Shown: in pieces, positions 26,651 to 40,300 of the stretch
Layout of the letters: each line of letters starts with the position of its first letter
Numbering within the stretch: the first letter of the stretch is position 1
Assembly (NCBI GenBank): GCA_004794785.1
Contig: SJOL01008829.1
Span: 922,092 to 986,091, forward strand
Origin: Opisthorchis felineus
Taxonomy: Eukaryota > Platyhelminthes > Trematoda > Opisthorchiida > Opisthorchiidae
Length of the DNA stretch: 64,000 bases
Direction of reading: 5' to 3'
Notes under the pieces: model-generated
Told to the model about the DNA's origin: nothing
Seen by the model: the letters and a program-made list of their open reading frames with translations, nothing else
The model's database searches: none
Translations under genes and position numbers: made by a program

Positions 26651-29600
26651 CATAGTTGCCCTACTTACCATTTCATCGGAAGAGTTAAACACCAGTGAAC
26701 TGACCACGTCGTCGTATTTTAATTCCATTTTTGCTCCCTAACCTTTTACTGACAGGCACTTAAGTAAATAGTTCCAGCGCACCATTCGCGCGTGGTTTGC
26801 AGCCGAGCAGCTGAACTAAGTTGATAATTGGATATCAACTACTTATAGTCGGTGACCAGGTGGTATACCGTTTCCTGCACCTAATCCTCTCATGAGTGTG
26901 TCATCTCAAACCGGACTGCTTCCTCCCTCGTCCTACATCTCCCGCAGAATAGCTTGACGAACGTTGTACTTTCTCTACTGACTTCTAGACGCCATGTTCG
27001 TTTCGAAATTACGGACATGCGTAGTCATTTTTCTGATGATCTGACTTTCGACCAGTCCAGTGGAAATTCGATGACGACTGCCTACTACTCATTGGCCTTC
27101 AAAGTTCTTCTGATCAGATTGCATAGACACTGCAGAAAGTTGATTTCACCATGTTCCACGTAGTAGCCTGGCTAATTCGTTTCCCTTGCTCGCCCACATA
27201 CCATTCATGTCCTCAACACCGTTCGAAATCGGTCGCCGATCACCACTCGGCGTATTTTAAGCATCAGAAGTAGTATCATGGGTTTTGCTATTTTAGGTAG
27301 GTATTCTTCATTTCAGGAGAACTTTTGTGTAATTTCGCGCCGACAGAGCGGAATTTTCAACAGGCAAACTGATAAATAATCAGGTGTCTTGTGCACGGAA
27401 TAATCTGCGTTCCAAAGTTAACGGTTCTCTTGAAGGGTAGCTGAGAACTAGCGATAATATCAGCATTTGACTCGGTATATTCGCGAGGTGTCTACTAAGG
27501 ATTTCTGCACACCGAGTCTTTTTATCGACAGACCCGAATCTTTCGAAACCCTAGCATCCTTCGATTTTCACTTACATTAAAAAAAGCGATTAGTGGTAGA
27601 TAGATTTGTGGCTTACCACCTGAGTACGGAAGATGTAGATGACTTCGGTTTCCTCGGGTTCTAGGTATTCAGCTAAAAGTACCGGGAACCGTACAGGGAG
27701 TTTAAACAACAGGCAGACACTGTCCCACTATGGGAAACCTTTTCAAGTGGCAAACGTTTTATACATATTTTGTGTACTTCAAAATTTCGTATTGTTTTGT
27801 AAAGTATAGTGGACAACTTGTCGACTTGGCAGAGCATCGCCACCCTCTGTATAAAAGACCGCTAGTTGTAAGGATATGATCGAAAAGTTCTTCAGCATTA
27901 AAATAATCATTCAGGCCACATTACTCTGTGCTCCACTTATTTCTTCTCTGGTAAGTTGCGCTTAGCGTGGGATGGTGCAATTGCGTAGGTAAGTGGTGAA
28001 AGACTGCACCAGCCGTCGTATAGTTACGAGGTAGCTGCGACTAATGGTTGTTTTCAAGGCTCCGACACTCACTTCGGGTTACGCTTACATTATAGGGTTG
28101 ACTGAAAAGAAGAAGCTTGACATGAAGGCACCAAGGGGTCTTGCATGAACAAATAATGGATAGACAACGTGCCAAGGCGATTTCACAGCTTATACTGTCT
28201 CACTAAAAATGTTCAGCATAGGTTACTTTTGCACTCAGAGCCACATTGGCCGTTACACTATCACCAATACTGTAGCAACGGCTGTAGCTTCCTATAAATT
28301 CCAACGGTGTTGAAAACTGATCTCAACATCCACGCGTGCCAAGAAACGGTCCAGGACCAAGCACCGTTTTTAATCAGGTTTGGAGTAAGGAAAGGTTGTT
28401 TTTGGAGAACTGCTTTAAAATGATGGAAATGGATGAATTATGGTGGTCATTAAGAACCGTAGAAGACAGTAGCCTTACCCACTTGTATGTGAGGAAAGTT
28501 CACGCGGTTGAGCTCGTGCCTCAGACAACAGTGTTACTCCAATTATAGGGATTCAGTTACCCCAGACCTTGTGATACCAGACCAAACCATTCAATCAGCA
28601 ACTACTAAACAGTAAGCCACAGTCAGCTGAAGACTAGCTCATGTTCACAATAAAGATAGTTTTTAGCAAGATAGCGCACACAATTCGAAACTTAATGGCA
28701 AGGGTCGGTTGTGGTAGTCGCACTATTTATTTGAACGTTCACTGAGGTAGTGAGGTGCATGGTAATCCATACCTTCAATTTCCCCTAGAGAATTCCATTC
28801 GACATTTAGACAGTTCTGTCCTAACTCATGTCGTACCTATTGACAGACAGAAAGTGACCAACCATGAAGTGTGCAATACTATGGAGATATGTTCTAGAAA
28901 ACCTCTCGTACTCATGCTGCTGCCTCAGTGCCGGCCTAGATTCCGTTTCAGAACTTGGAAATCGTAAATCCTCGATTGTATTCAGCGACGGGTGAATAAA
29001 AAAATCAATATTGTGGTGAGAAACTGTAAGAAATTAAAATGAACGCATACCAGATGGAAGTGAAAACAACACAATAAAAGGAATAGAACGGAAGCGGAAA
29101 AAACGAAGAGGTATAATCGAATGGAAAATGCAAACCAAAATGACAATAAATACAGGATCGACCATAAAGCATATGCACAACTCCCGCATGACCTACGCAG
29201 ACAAGGTTTTGCCGCTTTATAGAACGCTTCAGTTTGCAAATTCCCAAAGTTGCTCTATTGGCCGTTGGTTGATATGATGTTGATCTGCTTCATGATAGGA
29301 TGTTCCACCTGGTATTTGAGCACTAATTCTCTGCTTTCATCTTTGAAAATAGGAAAAACCAAGGGAGAAGAACGTGACGGCTCTCTGCCGGGTGGATTAT
29401 CTTTCACATTATGTTTGCATCATTATTTACGGTTCTTGAGTACTTACCAAGAGGAAAAAGCGCAATTAACATTCTCGAACTACCACTAGTTCAGAAAGCT
29501 ATTGATTTTCCGAGCGAGCCACACCTAAGCGCTGCGCAGGGGGCGCCCCTGAATGTCCCGAACCCCCCTCGACTGCACAACCTTCAATGCCTTCAATCAA

Positions 29601-29870
29601 GCAGTGGAATACGGTATTGTGTACACATTCCGACAAGTCCATAAAGGAGGTTGATTAACATTGGAATAAGCACGTCACCGATTGTGCGCAAGTCGATATT
29701 TGAAGGAAAATATATTCAAAACCACAGTAACCACCCGCTGGAAATCCCAAAACTTTATACTTCGATCGTTCTTTTACTGTTGACGAAATCCTGTCCGCAT
29801 TTACCTTATCGTTTAGCCTTGATATTGCTCCAGACGAATACAACCCACTGATATCACTTGGGATCAAAAT
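26651..29870. other. Intergenic, nothing recognised
   Basis: 3.2 kb with no convincing exon, RNA gene or known repeat. Short ORFs only; several lie on both strands of the same segment (for example 28982-29247 minus). Confidence 0.45.
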
Positions 29871-29879
29871 TGGCCGCAG

Positions 29880-32800
29880 ATTTCACCGGTTGACATTGAA
29901 ATTCTTACTAGCAGCTCTTAGCTTCATACAAAATTTTTTGCAATGTACCCTGGTGGGACAAACGAATGATGTTACGACTGCTTCCCTCACAAGTCAACAA
30001 CACACTACTAGCCAGATGCTGGTTTCTGCAGCACACCACTTCCTCCTGAGGCAAATGCGTGAGAAGACTCAAGGCTTGTAAACCAACATCGATCTGCGAC
30101 GGCGTAAAACGCCTCACAACTTCGAATACCTCTCCTTGGACTGTAAGTGGCGGACCCAGTGACTGCTTGTCCAGAGGCATGACCTCACGCTGTGTGGGTG
30201 CAAAGTGGATGCTAAAGGACGGGATGACTTTGGTCAGTACATCCAAAGACAGCTGCGCCTTCTCTTCGAAGACGAGAATGGTGTCATCTGCATATTCCAG
30301 ATCGACAATGTTTCCGTCGGCAGCTATTTGAACACCAGGGTTTTTAAGATTTCCAGATTTTTTACTTATTATCTCGTCGATCACGGAATTAAATAGGACT
30401 GTAAAGAGTGTGTACCCCTAACAGACACCCCTTTGAGTAAGGAAGCTTCTGGAAAGCTTTCCGTACACTCTCACACCCGGAAGTTCGAGAATACAAAGAA
30501 CGTATTATGTTCACAAACTTCCGGGGCATTCCTTGATGGGCAAGCATGTCAAGGTGAACAGACCGGTCAACCGGGTCGAATGCGCCTTAAATATACAGGA
30601 GTACTAAAATTGTGGGACGTTTGTACGTATGGCGTTGATGTATCACCTGATGGAGTGTGAGTATTTGGACAACGCAACCCCTACCGGGCCAGAGTCATAC
30701 TTTCTGCTCTCGAGTCCATGCTTCACGGGCAAAACATAGGGCGACGAAGGACAAATGATGCGAATAGTCCTGATGCGACAGGTACCCTGTGATTACTGCA
30801 CTCACTACGAGCCTCTTTTTTGATAATGGGCACTATCACCAATTCTCCCATTTGTCTGGGATAGTCTCCTTTTCCCGAATGCACGCAAGTATATCAAACA
30901 AGTGCTGAATGAGGGCATCACCCGCATCTTTGAACAATGCGGGTGGGTGGTCATTTAGATCAGAAGCTCGGTGGCGCTTGAAAGGACATATGCAGCCATA
31001 AAAATCCGAGGACATAGGGCTTTTTACCCTCACCGACGAGGGTTTTACGTCAGTTGTAGATTCCATATGAGTGGCAGATGGTGGTCACGATAACTGTTGT
31101 ACGAAGTATGCAGCCAAAAGGCCGAGGCGCTCTTCTTTATTCATGATGTTCGCCCCATTCTGATCCTTGGTGGTTTCGACCATAGGTGGTTTCCGGGGGC
31201 CAGTTGCACGGATCAACTGAAGCAATTTTCGGACATTCCTGGCTTTCTGGGCCTCTTCCATTTCCTTGGCTTCCCGTGTCCACCAGACTTCACGGTCGCC
31301 CCGCACGACCAATTTCATTTGATGTCTGATGATTCAAGTTATGTTCGGGACCCTCTGGGATATTTCTCTGAGATTTAAGCAGTGCCACTGTTCGGTCTGA
31401 TATTCAGTGGTTAAGCTGGCCTGGTAGCGCCATGCCACAGTTAAAACTCTCAGCACTGTGCAAGAATGTGGCGATCTCGTTCCAGCACGAATTCGCATCT
31501 GATGGTGCAACATTTGGAAGAGACTCCAGGAGACGATTCTGGTAGATTAGTCAAACATCCGGATCTGCTAGTCTCTCGGCTGCTAAGCGATTTGTCCGCA
31601 CCTTATACGGCCCTGGAAAACAAAGAAAGAGGCGACTCCGGACGAGCGCGTGGTCGGAATCCACAAATGTGTTCCAAATTGAGCAACAGTCAGTTACTGA
31701 TCTGCGCCATCGGTAACTGATGGCGGTGTGATCAGTTAGAGTTCGCATCCGGCAAGCCTTTGGGGGACACCATGTGGCCAGACGACTTTGGCATTTCCGA
31801 AGTTAGTACTGCATAAAAACAGCCTGTGGTCAGCACATAGCTGAAGTAATCATTCGCCATTGTACGTACATACCGACTTTAATCCATACTGACCACCTAA
31901 TTGAGTCTCCGATGCGCTCAGTCTGCCCACGTGAGCTTTCACATCTCCAACAACCACAACGATGTATCAGCTTCTGACTCGCCGCAACCGGATATTCGAG
32001 TCGCCAAAAAACTTGCCTTTGATAGTTTGTGCTACAGTCGGTTGGGGCGTAAGCGGATACGCCAAACACATAGCGACCAACTTCCCACTTGTGAGACTCC
32101 TTCACAGACGTTGCCAGACGAACCGCACAGAGGCGACTATCAACGGGTATCTAGTCAAGCAACGACCCTTCCGTCCAGTGAATTAGAAGGATACTAACCG
32201 TTGCACATCCTGCCGCAGCAGCCTGTGTATCGCCAGAGGTGCCTATCCGGAAGCGCGTGGAGATCGATGGGCAGTTAGCCCAACCACTGTGCCTGCATCT
32301 TGAATTCTTGTTTCTGATATACAGCACACATCAATGTCAACTGAGTCCAGCGTGAGAGCAAGAGCAGCTTGTTGCCCTGCTAGCTTCAGTCTGCGAAAAC
32401 TGATGGACCGGGCGTCCAGGTTTGTGGACTGATTTCGAGCTGCCTGAGAATGGATGGCGCGCAGATGTTGCTTGTAAAACCGATGCAGGACGAAAACAGT
32501 CATCAGTACTAACTAATGGGTCTAAAAGGAGAGAGTTAGTAATGGATGGAGAGAGGGGGAAGAAAAATTTTGTGAAAGAGAATGAAGGGCGGTATCAGCA
32601 GTAGCCCGTTTTCGCTCACCCGCCCTGCTGTATGCAGCAGGTAAGTCGACCCGGCTAATGGCACCACGTGACGGCCGATGTGGCATGAGACTATTGTTAG
32701 TTATGGGTATCATGTCTGTACGTGAGTTGGAACACTGCCAGGGCGGCGAAGCCTCGACAGGAGGACGATTAGGGTCAAAAGCCTGACCGAAAGGCAGCGG

Positions 32801-32900
32801 TATTTGGCGGGAAATGCAGGTGCATTGCCATTTTCACGCCACAGGCGCTGCAGGTTCACGAAAGTTGCTCTGGCCTTCCAGTGGAAATATCATCTTTGGC
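29880..32900 (-). mobile_element. Longest RTE-like retrotransposon copy (copy E): 5' leader, endonuclease, RT
   Basis: Minus-strand order: 5' leader shared with copy D (32830-32600); endonuclease start LKLAGQQAALALTLDSVDIDVC and ISETRIQDAG (32243-32503); endonuclease end to linker, with VWWTREAKEMEEAQKARNV and RATGPRKPPMVE (31085-31318); RT start KRHRASDLNDHPPALFKD (30836-31066); RT core EYADDTILVFEEKAQ (29908-30384). The YADD motif is intact, but each domain is in a different frame and the 3' end with the LRWLGHV region is missing. It supplies the domain order used to read the smaller copies. Confidence 0.8.
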
Positions 32901-35900
32901 GAGACCACCCAGACTGATACAACTGCCTAGGTTCCTGGAAACGCGTCTGATGCACATGACCACTCAAAATGCTCACGAAAGCCCTTGCAAATCAATCGAA
33001 TCAAGGTATTCGTGGCAGGGTTTTTGTCCCATGACTAAAACGGTATAAAAAATTGCGAAATGCAAAAGGTGTCCTGAGTTGTTGTTCAACATGCAGGAAC
33101 ATTTACAAACAGTCCAATTTGTGTTTTTGTCGAGTTTGTGCCACCTAGTCTCAGTAATTTCATTTCGTTTTAGAGAATTTGATTTACTGATCAGAATGAT
33201 CCGTCTGTTATTTCAGCTGTAGTGAGTTGCTGCTTAGACAAACGGTCAAATTCCGCCTTAGAAGGGCTGGCTTTATTTGGTCGTTCTATCGCTAGCCTCA
33301 ACAAGGTCATTGTGATAGCGCAAGCTAGGACTCGGTCGACTTAAGCCGTATGTTTCCTGGGTCGTATGATAGCAGCAGGTGGTTTTAGCGATCCCATTCA
33401 CCACACACTGTACTGTTGTCCGGTTCTCCGTACGCTTCGTTTGCAGATATCATGTAGTTTTTGGTGAACTCGATATGCAAAAAAAAGGTTGATGAAAGTG
33501 CATAACCTGCGTGACTTTCTCTGGTTGATTAAACTACCAATAAGTTAGTCTTTCGCCACAGGTTTCCAGACGCATCAGTCCGTTATGGGCCGTGTGCTAG
33601 CAGTCAAGCTGAACCGAAGCGCAGCCTCATGTGTATTTTGACTACCGTTGCTATACATTATCATGTCTGCACTCATTGGCCTATTACCACATTAATCAGT
33701 TTAATTCAAACATCCGACATTGACACAAGAGTTACTTTTAGTCTACATACGAAGGTTGAAATACTGTCATGATGGAGGAGCCCACAAACGTATCGATCGT
33801 CTCCTCTTAACTCATCAGCCTTTCGCCAACAAATTGGGAGAAACTGGGCATCCTTGGAGTTTTCCAAGCCCGTACTTCCTCCTCCTCATCATCACCATCA
33901 GCAGAGTGCTTGTCGTAAAGTGGTTATAGCTGCTACAGTTTCGTTCACCGATGATTTGGGGAGGTGGGGTAGATAGCTATGCATTGGAGGTGGTAGCTGG
34001 TATCATTGATGTGTAAATATAAGAATGTCAGTGGACTTTTCATTGGGGGATCGGGAGGGCATCTTTGCATTGGTGGCAATAGCTTCGATGCACGAGCGCC
34101 ATTGAGGGCGTGACTGGGCCATATCTGACAATGTCTCTAACTATTTATGTGTCCCGTGTGAACCCGTCTCGGGTTCACCACCCATGGAGACGGCAATGAC
34201 CAGCGCAGCTTAGTTTCCCTATATTCGTTTTCATACCTTGCTGCCTGTAATTCAGCTACTAAGCGATCCGGGAATCTTCTCTTTCTAAGGAGTTACGGCG
34301 CACCTTACCTTGTCACGTCTAACCGGTCTGTTTCATGGACTCGTCTGAATGTACACGCAACATAAAGTTCCAATACACGCACTGAAGGTGACTCATATCG
34401 TGCAGTCCAGTGAATGTTCGGGTTTTTTTTAGGGCACGTATGGTGATGTGCTTAGGTTGCGCACAGGGCTGATTTCATTTGATGGGAAAACCTGTCAACG
34501 TCCGGACCAAAGTCAGTTCCTAAGACACAGAAGGAAAATGTAAAATTTTCGTCTACTAGTGAGTAGTCGGAAATAAGCATCGAATGAAGTTACCTTCAAG
34601 CTCTACAGCAATGTCCAACAGTAGAAAGTGGGTGGTTTCATGTTCAAAGAGTTTTGAAAGCTGAGGTTATGAATGGCGACATCTGGAACCTTCAGTATGT
34701 CAAGAAGTACATATGTTCCATAAAAAAGACGCGATCAAAAGCCACCCCATTTTTACATACTGCCATTCTGTGCGCTAACAACCGTAACCTCACTAAAGAC
34801 TTACACTCCATCACTTAGTGATGAACCAAGTGGGAAGCCGTTCAAATTTGACCTTGGGAGGTTACGCGACATATTTACGTTGGAATAGTTATCCGAACGA
34901 CACAGAGAAGCAGTGCTGGTATCCTTCGTTTGCCCAATTCATTCATTCTATAGGCGTTCGTCATTAAAGATTTTACCTACTGTACATCGGTTGTGATTTT
35001 TACTTCCTCTTTATTGACTCTAGTGTAGAAAAAACGCTATTAACGCTACCGGCTTCTGCTGATTTTCTTCTTTTCTGTTCAAGGGAGAGCACTTAAGTTT
35101 TCAACACAAGTCGCTCACCAATTTACCTAACCATTTCTGTTCTGTACACCAACTGCTCCGCGAGCTGAGAGGCTGCGAGACACCATTGAGGCCACTTCGT
35201 TGATTGCGACTATGAGCATTCATGGGCTGTATCGGCCAATAATTATTCCAATGAATGTCACCAGCGGTCCCCGAATATTGATTGATTGGCAATAAGTTGA
35301 GTTATGCCCTCTATATCGGCATCATAACAGTTTGGCTGAATTGGATGAAGGATAGCGTGCAACACTTCGTTGTCGCTTGCGGATACACAAATTATTTGTG
35401 GCTGTGCGACGCGTGCAGCGCAGCGAAATTCCTATGATCGAAAATTTTGTTGAACTATTCAGTGACCAATAGCTGGATAGGGTGCCAGGGAAAGCGAGGA
35501 GTGAATGGGAAATTTGTAGGGCAATGCTAGCTGGATGTTGCTAAGAGTGGCAGATAATCAGATAAAGAGTGTCTTTGTCTCTCTTTAAGATGAAACTAGG
35601 AATCAACTGTTTTAAAATGAAGGCAATCAGGTTCTGTGGTACGACGGTACATCACCCCGCAACGCTTGCCTCGTTACCGTATTTTGTGAAGTCTCGTCGA
35701 TTTGTGCAATGAACGGAGTAAAATTTCCCGCATTTTCGGCATGTCTCTGACCATGTCACTGCTGTCAAGGACGGCGAAAATCTCGAGTTTGTACGGGAAT
35801 CCTGTGTCAACAACCAGGACCGTTAGCACTGTGTCTGCAGTGCAACCAGAGACAGTTGAAAACAAAGACATAGCTTGGAACTGCTTGGACTAGGAACTGC

Positions 35901-37206
35901 GTTATTACGGTCCGTAACGTCATAGTGGCCACTGTGCCTATTTGAAACGAATTTGGGAAGCAGCGACTGAACATCACTGGATGGAAAGTCACGGTTGAAC
36001 AGTTCGACATCATCATCCACCATGAACAAATTAAACGTAGTTAAGACAACTTACATGGGACCCATAGTGCCAACTACGCGAAATTTACTCAAATTCTTAA
36101 CCCGGTGCTACATCCAGCACTTAAGTTCAGCGTAGTAGTATTGTATCTTAAATTTCTACAGTGCATGCTGATCCATGCGAACGTTTCGGTCCGGGTATTT
36201 CGATTTACAACTACATTGACCCCAAATAATTTGTGGAACTTATCATTTCGTACTATCAGGGCACATCAGCCCATGCACATCAAAACGTAAGTACCAATAG
36301 TGGCCACACAGCAACAGTCAGTAACTCCTTCTGAGTTGCCACGTTTACGCATGCTGTGGCTCAATGTGTTCCATACCGTACAACAACATTCAAAGAACAG
36401 CAAAATAAACCAGAGGTTTGTTGTTTTCTGCCCGTTTTTTGTGTCAAAAATGCCAAATTGCTCGGGCGCTGTCTACTCTTCAAAATTCCCCTTCCAAGTC
36501 TAAAAAATAATTTGGGTGCTGTGGCAATGAAGTTTCATTCATTCGTTCGACAGATTTATTGAAATACGTTGGACGATCTCGGTATAATCTACACTGTCAC
36601 AATACTGAACTAAACACTTCTCCGTAAAAACCCTAGGGTGATCCCGTGTGGAGTAAGATGTTCAACTTAATAGTCACAGACAATATCCCTGAGAAACCCC
36701 TAAACTCGACTTATCTTTATGTCAGCATTCCCTAAGGAACAAACTTTGTGGAATTCCAGAATACCTTAATGTGTAGACTGCATTCGGAAGTCAAAACTCA
36801 CTAGCACATCACATCGTTAGCCTTAGAAGGCTATGCTTAATTCATTTTTAGTAATGTAATTTATGAACCCTCTTCAATACTAGTTGCTTGGACAAGACCA
36901 CAAAACTCCCGGGGCTCACCACGTTTCTGAACAGCCTTGCGAGACAATACTTGGAAGTAAATATTAGCAGTCTAAAAGTTCAGCTTCCCAGAATCTGGGA
37001 CAATGTACACCGGACAGATTGCGAAGGGGTAGCTATCAAAGTACACGATGAACGATGAAAACACAGGTAGAAAATAATGTTAGAGTAGGTGTACTCAGTC
37101 AGTTCAACAGTTAAACTTGTGTTCGTCAACAAAGATGAACAGATTAAAGGCAGATCCAGTTTTCCAAAAGTAATACAACGCTAAGTTTGTCCAAACTGAA
37201 ACTCAC
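32901..37206. other. Unassigned; probably includes the 3' end of the DUF4139 gene
   Basis: No repeat family of this window recurs here. The last exon of the minus-strand DUF4139 gene must lie at or below 37206, because exon 37207-37315 ends in a donor in phase 1. I searched for the usual C-terminal strand (LKYTVEHP-like) and did not find it convincingly. Confidence 0.4.
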
Positions 37207-37315
37207 ATGGTGATAATTTCACATCCCATTCGACTGTCCGATTTTTCGTAATCCTAACAGGTTTTGTCGAGTCATATCTGTCCAGGTTTTTCACTGGCGG
37301 TTCCAACAGTTGTAC
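37207..37315 (-). CDS. DUF4139 gene exon: EW strand near the C-terminus
   Basis: 36 codons plus one base: VQLLEPPVKNLDRYDSTKPV, then TKNRTVEWDVKLSP. The start continues the LK of the previous exon (DDKLK-VQLLEP), as in family members. Minus-strand acceptor gctatttaag, donor T|GTGAGT. Phase 0 in, phase 1 out. Confidence 0.8.
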
Positions 37316-40300
37316 CTTAAATAGCGGAAAGCACCACACCATTACTTTGATTCAATGATGGACGTAAAAACATAGGAAAAAGAGAATGGCGGTATTTCAC
37401 ACGATGATTAAGCTGTAGACAAAAGTGATTCATTGTTGCTGTTAATACGCAGCACTATCTGATGTAAAACTAATAAGTGTTGGTTGCAAGACACCAACCA
37501 AATGACTCATAAAACCGTACTAGGTCAGACCACACTGTGTACGAATCAGAGGCAGTTGATTAGACCGACTTACCGACTTGACTGATCAGTTTACTGACTG
37601 ACTGAAAAATGCATGCGTTTACAGAAACTTTCATGACTTTTAGTTTTGGTTTGTTATGATATAAATGACATGTTTCTACTTGCGTACATTCCACCGTTTA
37701 GCCTTAGTATCGGTTTGCGAAAAGTACACCCTGTCGCTACCAAATAATAGCGAATGTGACCACCGATTTTATCGGTTGGCAACATGAGAAATGGTGTAAG
37801 TAGCTAACTTAAACTTCACACACGGAACTTTCTGAAGCTGTATAAATAGGTGGGTCAAACCGATTACACCAGGTCCAGTTTGAGTCTGAACTGCTTCCTT
37901 TACAAGTCCGAGACCTAATAGTTTGACAGCACAGTGCTAGCCAGGCCTTGGTTGTCGCATCGTACCGTTGTTTGGCCATGCGCAAAGTGATAAAGGCAGA
38001 GACCTGGTAACGAAGTATGTTGTAGTGTACGAAAAGTATGCGACTCTTACAGCTGAGATGATGATAATGGCTGTATTGCAGTGTTTGAAAAGGGTATTCT
38101 GATTCGGATGGCTAGGTAAATTGCATACCCGCGGTCTAAAGGATTGCGTGAGCACGTCGTGTTCTCCTGATTACACCGACTACGGTCTTGTCGTATCCAT
38201 TTCCCGTGAGATACGTTCTCAGATGCTCTGAATCTTTTACTAAACTTTTACTGGAATGCATGGAATAAATAGCTACTCTAGTGTAACCAGGCAAAGACGA
38301 GCAATGCCTACAAACCCCAAGTAAAAAAACTAGTGATTTCAGCAGCCTTAGGAGTAGTGTGGTACGTCTAAAACCAGTTACTTTTATTCTTATTATAAAC
38401 AAGTGTTTTGCAGATGTTTTAGATAAGCTGGAGAACTATACTGCTTGTACTTCAGTGGGCACTGGCCTTTTGAACTTTTACAACAGTGGGAAGATTTTTA
38501 AGATTAACTTTGTCCGAGGGGAATATCTTATCATAATGGTGGCTCAGGCATCTGTCACGTGTACTTTTGTTGGTACAGAGGTCTTTTTGGATAAAATAGA
38601 AGGTTTCAAATAATTGTTCCTAAGCAACAAACGGCTGAAGTAGACAAAAACGACCCCTTCACTTTAGCCTCGGTTATATTGAGATCCCAGGTTTCAATGG
38701 TGACTTAATTCAGGATTCTCGGTGTACATGTACGTCACTGTTTCTAGTATTAAGCAGTGTCATTTCAAAATTCCATACAAACTCAAAACTGTATGCACAC
38801 TAATAATGGGCGATTTGTGTGGATTCTTAGGTGAATAGGACAAACAAAATTGCTTTCGACACGGAATGTAAAAGCGGCTTCACCCGTGTGCAATCATTAG
38901 ACACTCTCTGGAACCGAAAGATCGTTGAGTAAGTGAAATGGAGGTTAAGATTAGCGAAAAGTGGAATTTTCCGGAAAATTTTCAAGCTGAGAAACACATC
39001 TGCATCCAAAATCGATGTGAACGAACCATAAGGCGATAGAGGATACTGCCAGCAATTTCACTCAGGTGTAATATATCAAGTCACCAGCCCCAACCACTTC
39101 GTACATTCGGCATGCAGTGATTAATTCTATAATACTAACTCATATAGTGTAACTATAAGCTACCGGTCACTCCAAAATAGATTTTCAATTCTCATCAAGG
39201 ATGGCCAAAACCTAGTTGGTAAAGCTTGGGAGCGAAGTTATCGATCTGACTTTTGTCAAGGATTTGTGGATCAAAGGAACCCTATCATGTGGTTATTCTA
39301 GGCATACACATAAATGTCCAACAGTTGAAAGAACCACTTTTCCCGAATCTGACACCGAATTAGTAATAGTAATAGCAATAAGTAATATCTACATGACTCA
39401 CCTTCAGTTTGTCATCAGTGCTCACAGGAAGCTGGTCGATCACCATGATTTGCAGACTCCGAGGGTAGCTGTTCGTTACGCTGATCACTTGTGTAAATGT
39501 AATAGACATCGTTTTTCCACCGCCAATAAACGAACCGCTCTTTTTGTACTTGTGACGTGGCTTGTACGTCACGTGAACACCCGGATCAACACCCAAATCA
39601 CAGAACAATTCCTCTTGAACTGCTGTGGCAGAAATTGTAGTCTGAGGGAGCAAATGAAAGATAACAACCCCGCTTCATTGAAATTGGGGTGGCCTATCCA
39701 GTATGTATAAAAAGAAATCAAAGGAACGGAAATGGGACATAAAAAGGCATAATCAAAAGCGTAACGACTCTCCCTTCGGTAATAACCACAGAGTGCACAG
39801 CTGATAAGCTTTTGAACTCCGATCGATCGCTGGCACACGTGAATCGGTCAGTAGGTTAGAACAGAATGATAAACTTATCTTTTCTTATCAGTTTTGGTTA
39901 TATGAATGTATTCATTGACTGTAGGATCATGCCGTCAACAGGGTTGAATTATCTTAACTGACTGATCCGTCTACGTACACTATAACCCACAATACTGGCC
40001 TCTAGGGATTCCTAAAACTCAACACTGCAGCAGATGACAAAGCCCTCACAGTACGCAGCGTATCAATTGGCTCACGGGCAGTGGAAATCTCCAACAGAGT
40101 AATTCACTGGTCAACACAAGTAATCATCTAACAAATTCGTCCTCATCTCCTGAAGAATACAACTGGAGCTAAATATTACCCTGTCAAGCTACCGAACTTT
40201 GCATTGTGACAGAGACATATGTGTGAGGTGAGCAGAATTGCGTCTCCGTCATGATTGGAAGTACGGGCAAGCAAGTGAGGAGCGCATTCCGATCCTCGAA

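Noticed and set aside
37000..37060. Last DUF4139 exon (minus, reading VYFDSYPFAICPVYIVPDSG)
   Set aside because: Only a vague resemblance to the family's final strand, and no clear acceptor in the phase required by exon 37207-37315.
39216..39710. 164-codon plus-strand ORF
   Set aside because: It is the complement of the strongly conserved DUF4139 exon at 39402-39641; the minus strand carries the family blocks and splice sites.
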